A stretch of DNA of 39,679 nt from Pseudomonadota bacterium. Lineage in GTDB: Bacteria > Pseudomonadota > Gammaproteobacteria > Burkholderiales > Rhodocyclaceae. Below are positions 38,088-39,679 of this stretch, in pieces. Under the pieces are notes generated by a model. That model was not told the origin of the DNA. It worked only from the letters and a program-made list of their open reading frames with translations, and searched no databases. The DNA is taken from contig JAPLQT010000128.1 in assembly GCA_026399515.1 (NCBI GenBank), forward strand, positions 1-39,679. Reading direction: 5' to 3'. How positions within the stretch are numbered: the first letter of the stretch is position 1; every line of letters begins with the position of its first letter. Position numbers and translations under genes: made by a program.

Positions 38088-39679
38088 ATGAAAACTAATA
38101 GACTCGGCTTATCGAAAATAATTTATGCGGCGCTGGGAGTTGCGGGAATGTCCGCGCCGTTGGCTGGCGCAATTGCCGCCGACCAGATCAATACGCCGGC
38201 GGCGACAGCGGAAGAAGATTCCTCGACCAAGCCGGATGCCGGCTTGATCGAGGCACCGACCCAGACGACGGTTGTGGTTTCACGCAAGCAGATTGAAGCG
38301 GGGAACGAGCAGGAAGGCTATGGCGAGGCGGTCAAGACGGTGGCAGGCGTGGCCAGCAACAACGCCGCCGGAAGCGCCAACGACAGCGTCAAGTTTCGCG
38401 GCATCCAGCTCGGCCTATATACGAATTACCGACTGAACGGCGGACTGGCGATCACCAATGTGATTACGGTTCCGACCGAAGACAAGGAAAAAGTCGAAGC
38501 GCTGAAAGGCGCCAATGCCTTGATGTTCGGTCTTGCCAGCCCGGCGGGCATCATCAATCTGGTCACCAAGCGCCCGGCGGATAGAGATGTGTCTACGCTG
38601 ACGGCCTCCGGCAACGCTTTTGGCCAATACGGCGCGGCGGTCGATTTCAGCCGGCGGCTAGGCGATGAAAAGCAATTCGGCCTGCGCGTAAACGCCTCCC
38701 GCACGCATATCGAAACCGGCGTCGACACGCTCACCGGCAAGGGAGATTTCGCCAGCCTGGCTGCTGACTGGCGGGCTACCAGGCAACTGAGTTTCCGGCT
38801 CGATTACGAGCGCTATAGCAAGGATGTCATGGAACAGGGGTCGATCGCACCCCTGGCGGCCGTCAATGGCGTCATCGTGGTGCCGAAGACTCCGGATCCG
38901 ACCAAGATGCTCGGCGTCACATGGGGGATTTATACGCCACGTACCGAGAACAAGATGTTGCGCGCCGATTATATTGTTTCGGACAACTGGAAAGCGCTGG
39001 CCGAAGTCGGCGCGTCCAACTCGGAGCGGAATCGCGTCCAGGCCCGCACCACGGGCAAGTACGACGTGGCGACCGGCGCCGGAACCATGCAGATACAATG
39101 GATCAAGGATCAGCACTACGACAATAAATTCGCACGGGCAGAATTGCAAGGCAAGTTCGACCTGGGGCCGGTCAAGAACGATGCGTCCATCGGTTATTCT
39201 TCTAGCGAGCGGGACGGGAATAATCCCTTCGGTTTTGCGGCGGCCACCACGCCGATAAACATTTACGACCCGGCTCCGATTCCGCGGCTCGTCGATCCCA
39301 ACAAACCGATCAGCTACGCGCCATCGGTCAATCTCGAAAAGAGCCTCTATGTCTATGACACGGTGGCGCTAGGCCAGTCACTGAAGATCCTCGCGGGCGC
39401 CAGAAAATCGGACACGGAATTCACCAGCACCAATCAGAAAACCTTTGCCCGGACGACGCTGAAATCCACGCCGACCGCTCCGGGCGCGGGCCTGTTGTGG
39501 GAAGTTGCGCCGCGCACGACGGTCTATGGCAGTTATATGCGGGCGTTCGAAGACGGGCCGACCGCGACGGCGAACACGAAGAACGAATTCCAGATTCTTG
39601 AGCCCACCGAATCGACCCAGAAGGAGATCGGCGTACGCTCGACTTTCTTCAAGGGCTTTTATGCGAACGTCGATTACTT
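38088..39679 (+). CDS. TonB-dependent siderophore receptor, N-terminal part (cut by the window edge)
   Basis: About 530 codons of an outer-membrane receptor; the stop lies beyond the right edge. A good ribosome-binding site (GGGGAG) precedes ATG 38088. The signal peptide is MKTNRLGLSKIIYAALGVAG followed by MSAPLAGAIAA. A short Glu/Thr-rich stretch and a TonB-box-like TTVVVS lead into the plug domain, with the siderophore-receptor pattern VKFRGIQLGLYTNYRLNGGL and EALKGANALMFGLASPAGII then NLVTKRP. Beta-barrel strands follow (FGLRVNASRTHIETGVDTLT, SLYVYDTVALGQSLKILAGA). The ligand cannot be told from the sequence. Its promoter carries the operator shared with the PepSY-reductase operon, so both are likely controlled by the two-component system at 33022-35156. 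Confidence 0.92.
   Translation, partial: MKTNRLGLSKIIYAALGVAGMSAPLAGAIAADQINTPAATAEEDSSTKPDAGLIEAPTQTTVVVSRKQIEAGNEQEGYGEAVKTVAGVASNNAAGSANDSVKFRGIQLGLYTNYRLNGGLAITNVITVPTEDKEKVEALKGANALMFGLASPAGIINLVTKRPADRDVSTLTASGNAFGQYGAAVDFSRRLGDEKQFGLRVNASRTHIETGVDTLTGKGDFASLAADWRATRQLSFRLDYERYSKDVMEQGSIAPLAAVNGVIVVPKTPDPTKMLGVTWGIYTPRTENKMLRADYIVSDNWKALAEVGASNSERNRVQARTTGKYDVATGAGTMQIQWIKDQHYDNKFARAELQGKFDLGPVKNDASIGYSSSERDGNNPFGFAAATTPINIYDPAPIPRLVDPNKPISYAPSVNLEKSLYVYDTVALGQSLKILAGARKSDTEFTSTNQKTFARTTLKSTPTAPGAGLLWEVAPRTTVYGSYMRAFEDGPTATANTKNEFQILEPTESTQKEIGVRSTFFKGFYANVDY

Noticed and set aside
1-39679. CRISPR arrays, tRNA or rRNA genes, and intact insertion sequences
   Set aside because: I looked for regularly spaced repeats, tRNA-like cloverleaf sequences and transposase motifs on both strands and found none I could support.

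Overview
The window is chromosomal DNA of a high-GC, Gram-negative bacterium, most probably a betaproteobacterium. A Rhodocyclales or Nitrosomonadales-like lineage is my inference from DnaE followed by a WbuC cupin, a TctD/TctE-like two-component system, a rubrerythrin / Fe-S protein / DUF3501 operon and the GC-rich intergenic repeats. There are no rRNA or tRNA genes, no CRISPR arrays and no intact insertion sequences that I can see.

Region 1 (1-13405) holds two paralogous clusters for a membrane complex related to hydrogenase-4, formate hydrogenlyase and complex I, arranged head to head around a 278-bp divergent region (5499-5776). The right cluster is complete: hyfB-C-E-F-G-I-like genes followed by an acylphosphatase gene. 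Its large subunit (10909-12462) lacks all four cysteines that bind the [NiFe] centre in hydrogenases, while the small subunit keeps its four Fe-S cysteines. This is therefore an energy-converting-hydrogenase-related (Ehr-type) complex with an unknown redox partner, and not a hydrogenase. The left cluster mirrors it (B-C-E-F-G, running off the left edge). Its hyfB-like gene is broken by an internal deletion of roughly 67 codons with a frameshift.

Region 2 (13406-19450) is an accessory stretch that looks less GC-rich in its first part. It carries a BlaI-type repressor and M56 metallopeptidase pair with two matched operators, a decayed Gp49/HigB-like toxin, a HicAB module, a broken rlhA (23S rRNA hydroxylation factor) with a deletion and an in-frame TAG, and a CcdAB module directly at the 5' end of that broken gene, under a promoter containing a perfect 24-bp palindrome.

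Region 3 (19451-24247) is signalling: an HDOD protein on the minus strand, then a plus-strand set of a 68-residue exported peptide, a LytTR response regulator, a LytS/AlgZ-type histidine kinase and a third protein built like the kinase but lacking its phosphoacceptor histidine and ATP-binding residues (a pseudokinase).

Region 4 (24310-33000) is mostly minus-strand: a peroxide-defence operon (rubrerythrin, CCG-domain Fe-S protein, DUF3501) with a near-perfect OxyR site upstream, a tiny Lys-rich protein gene, dnaE overlapping a WbuC cupin gene, and a quinone oxidoreductase / ParA-like pair.

Region 5 (33022-39679) is an iron-siderophore type locus: an OmpR-family regulator and sensor kinase, a PepSY-TM protein fused to an FAD/2Fe-2S reductase, a small membrane protein, and a TonB-dependent receptor cut by the right edge. 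The two promoters in front of the reductase and receptor genes share an operator of identical geometry: one inverted half-site, three TTCAG direct repeats at 11-bp period, then exactly 10 bp to the -10 box. The two-component system probably switches on both transcription units.
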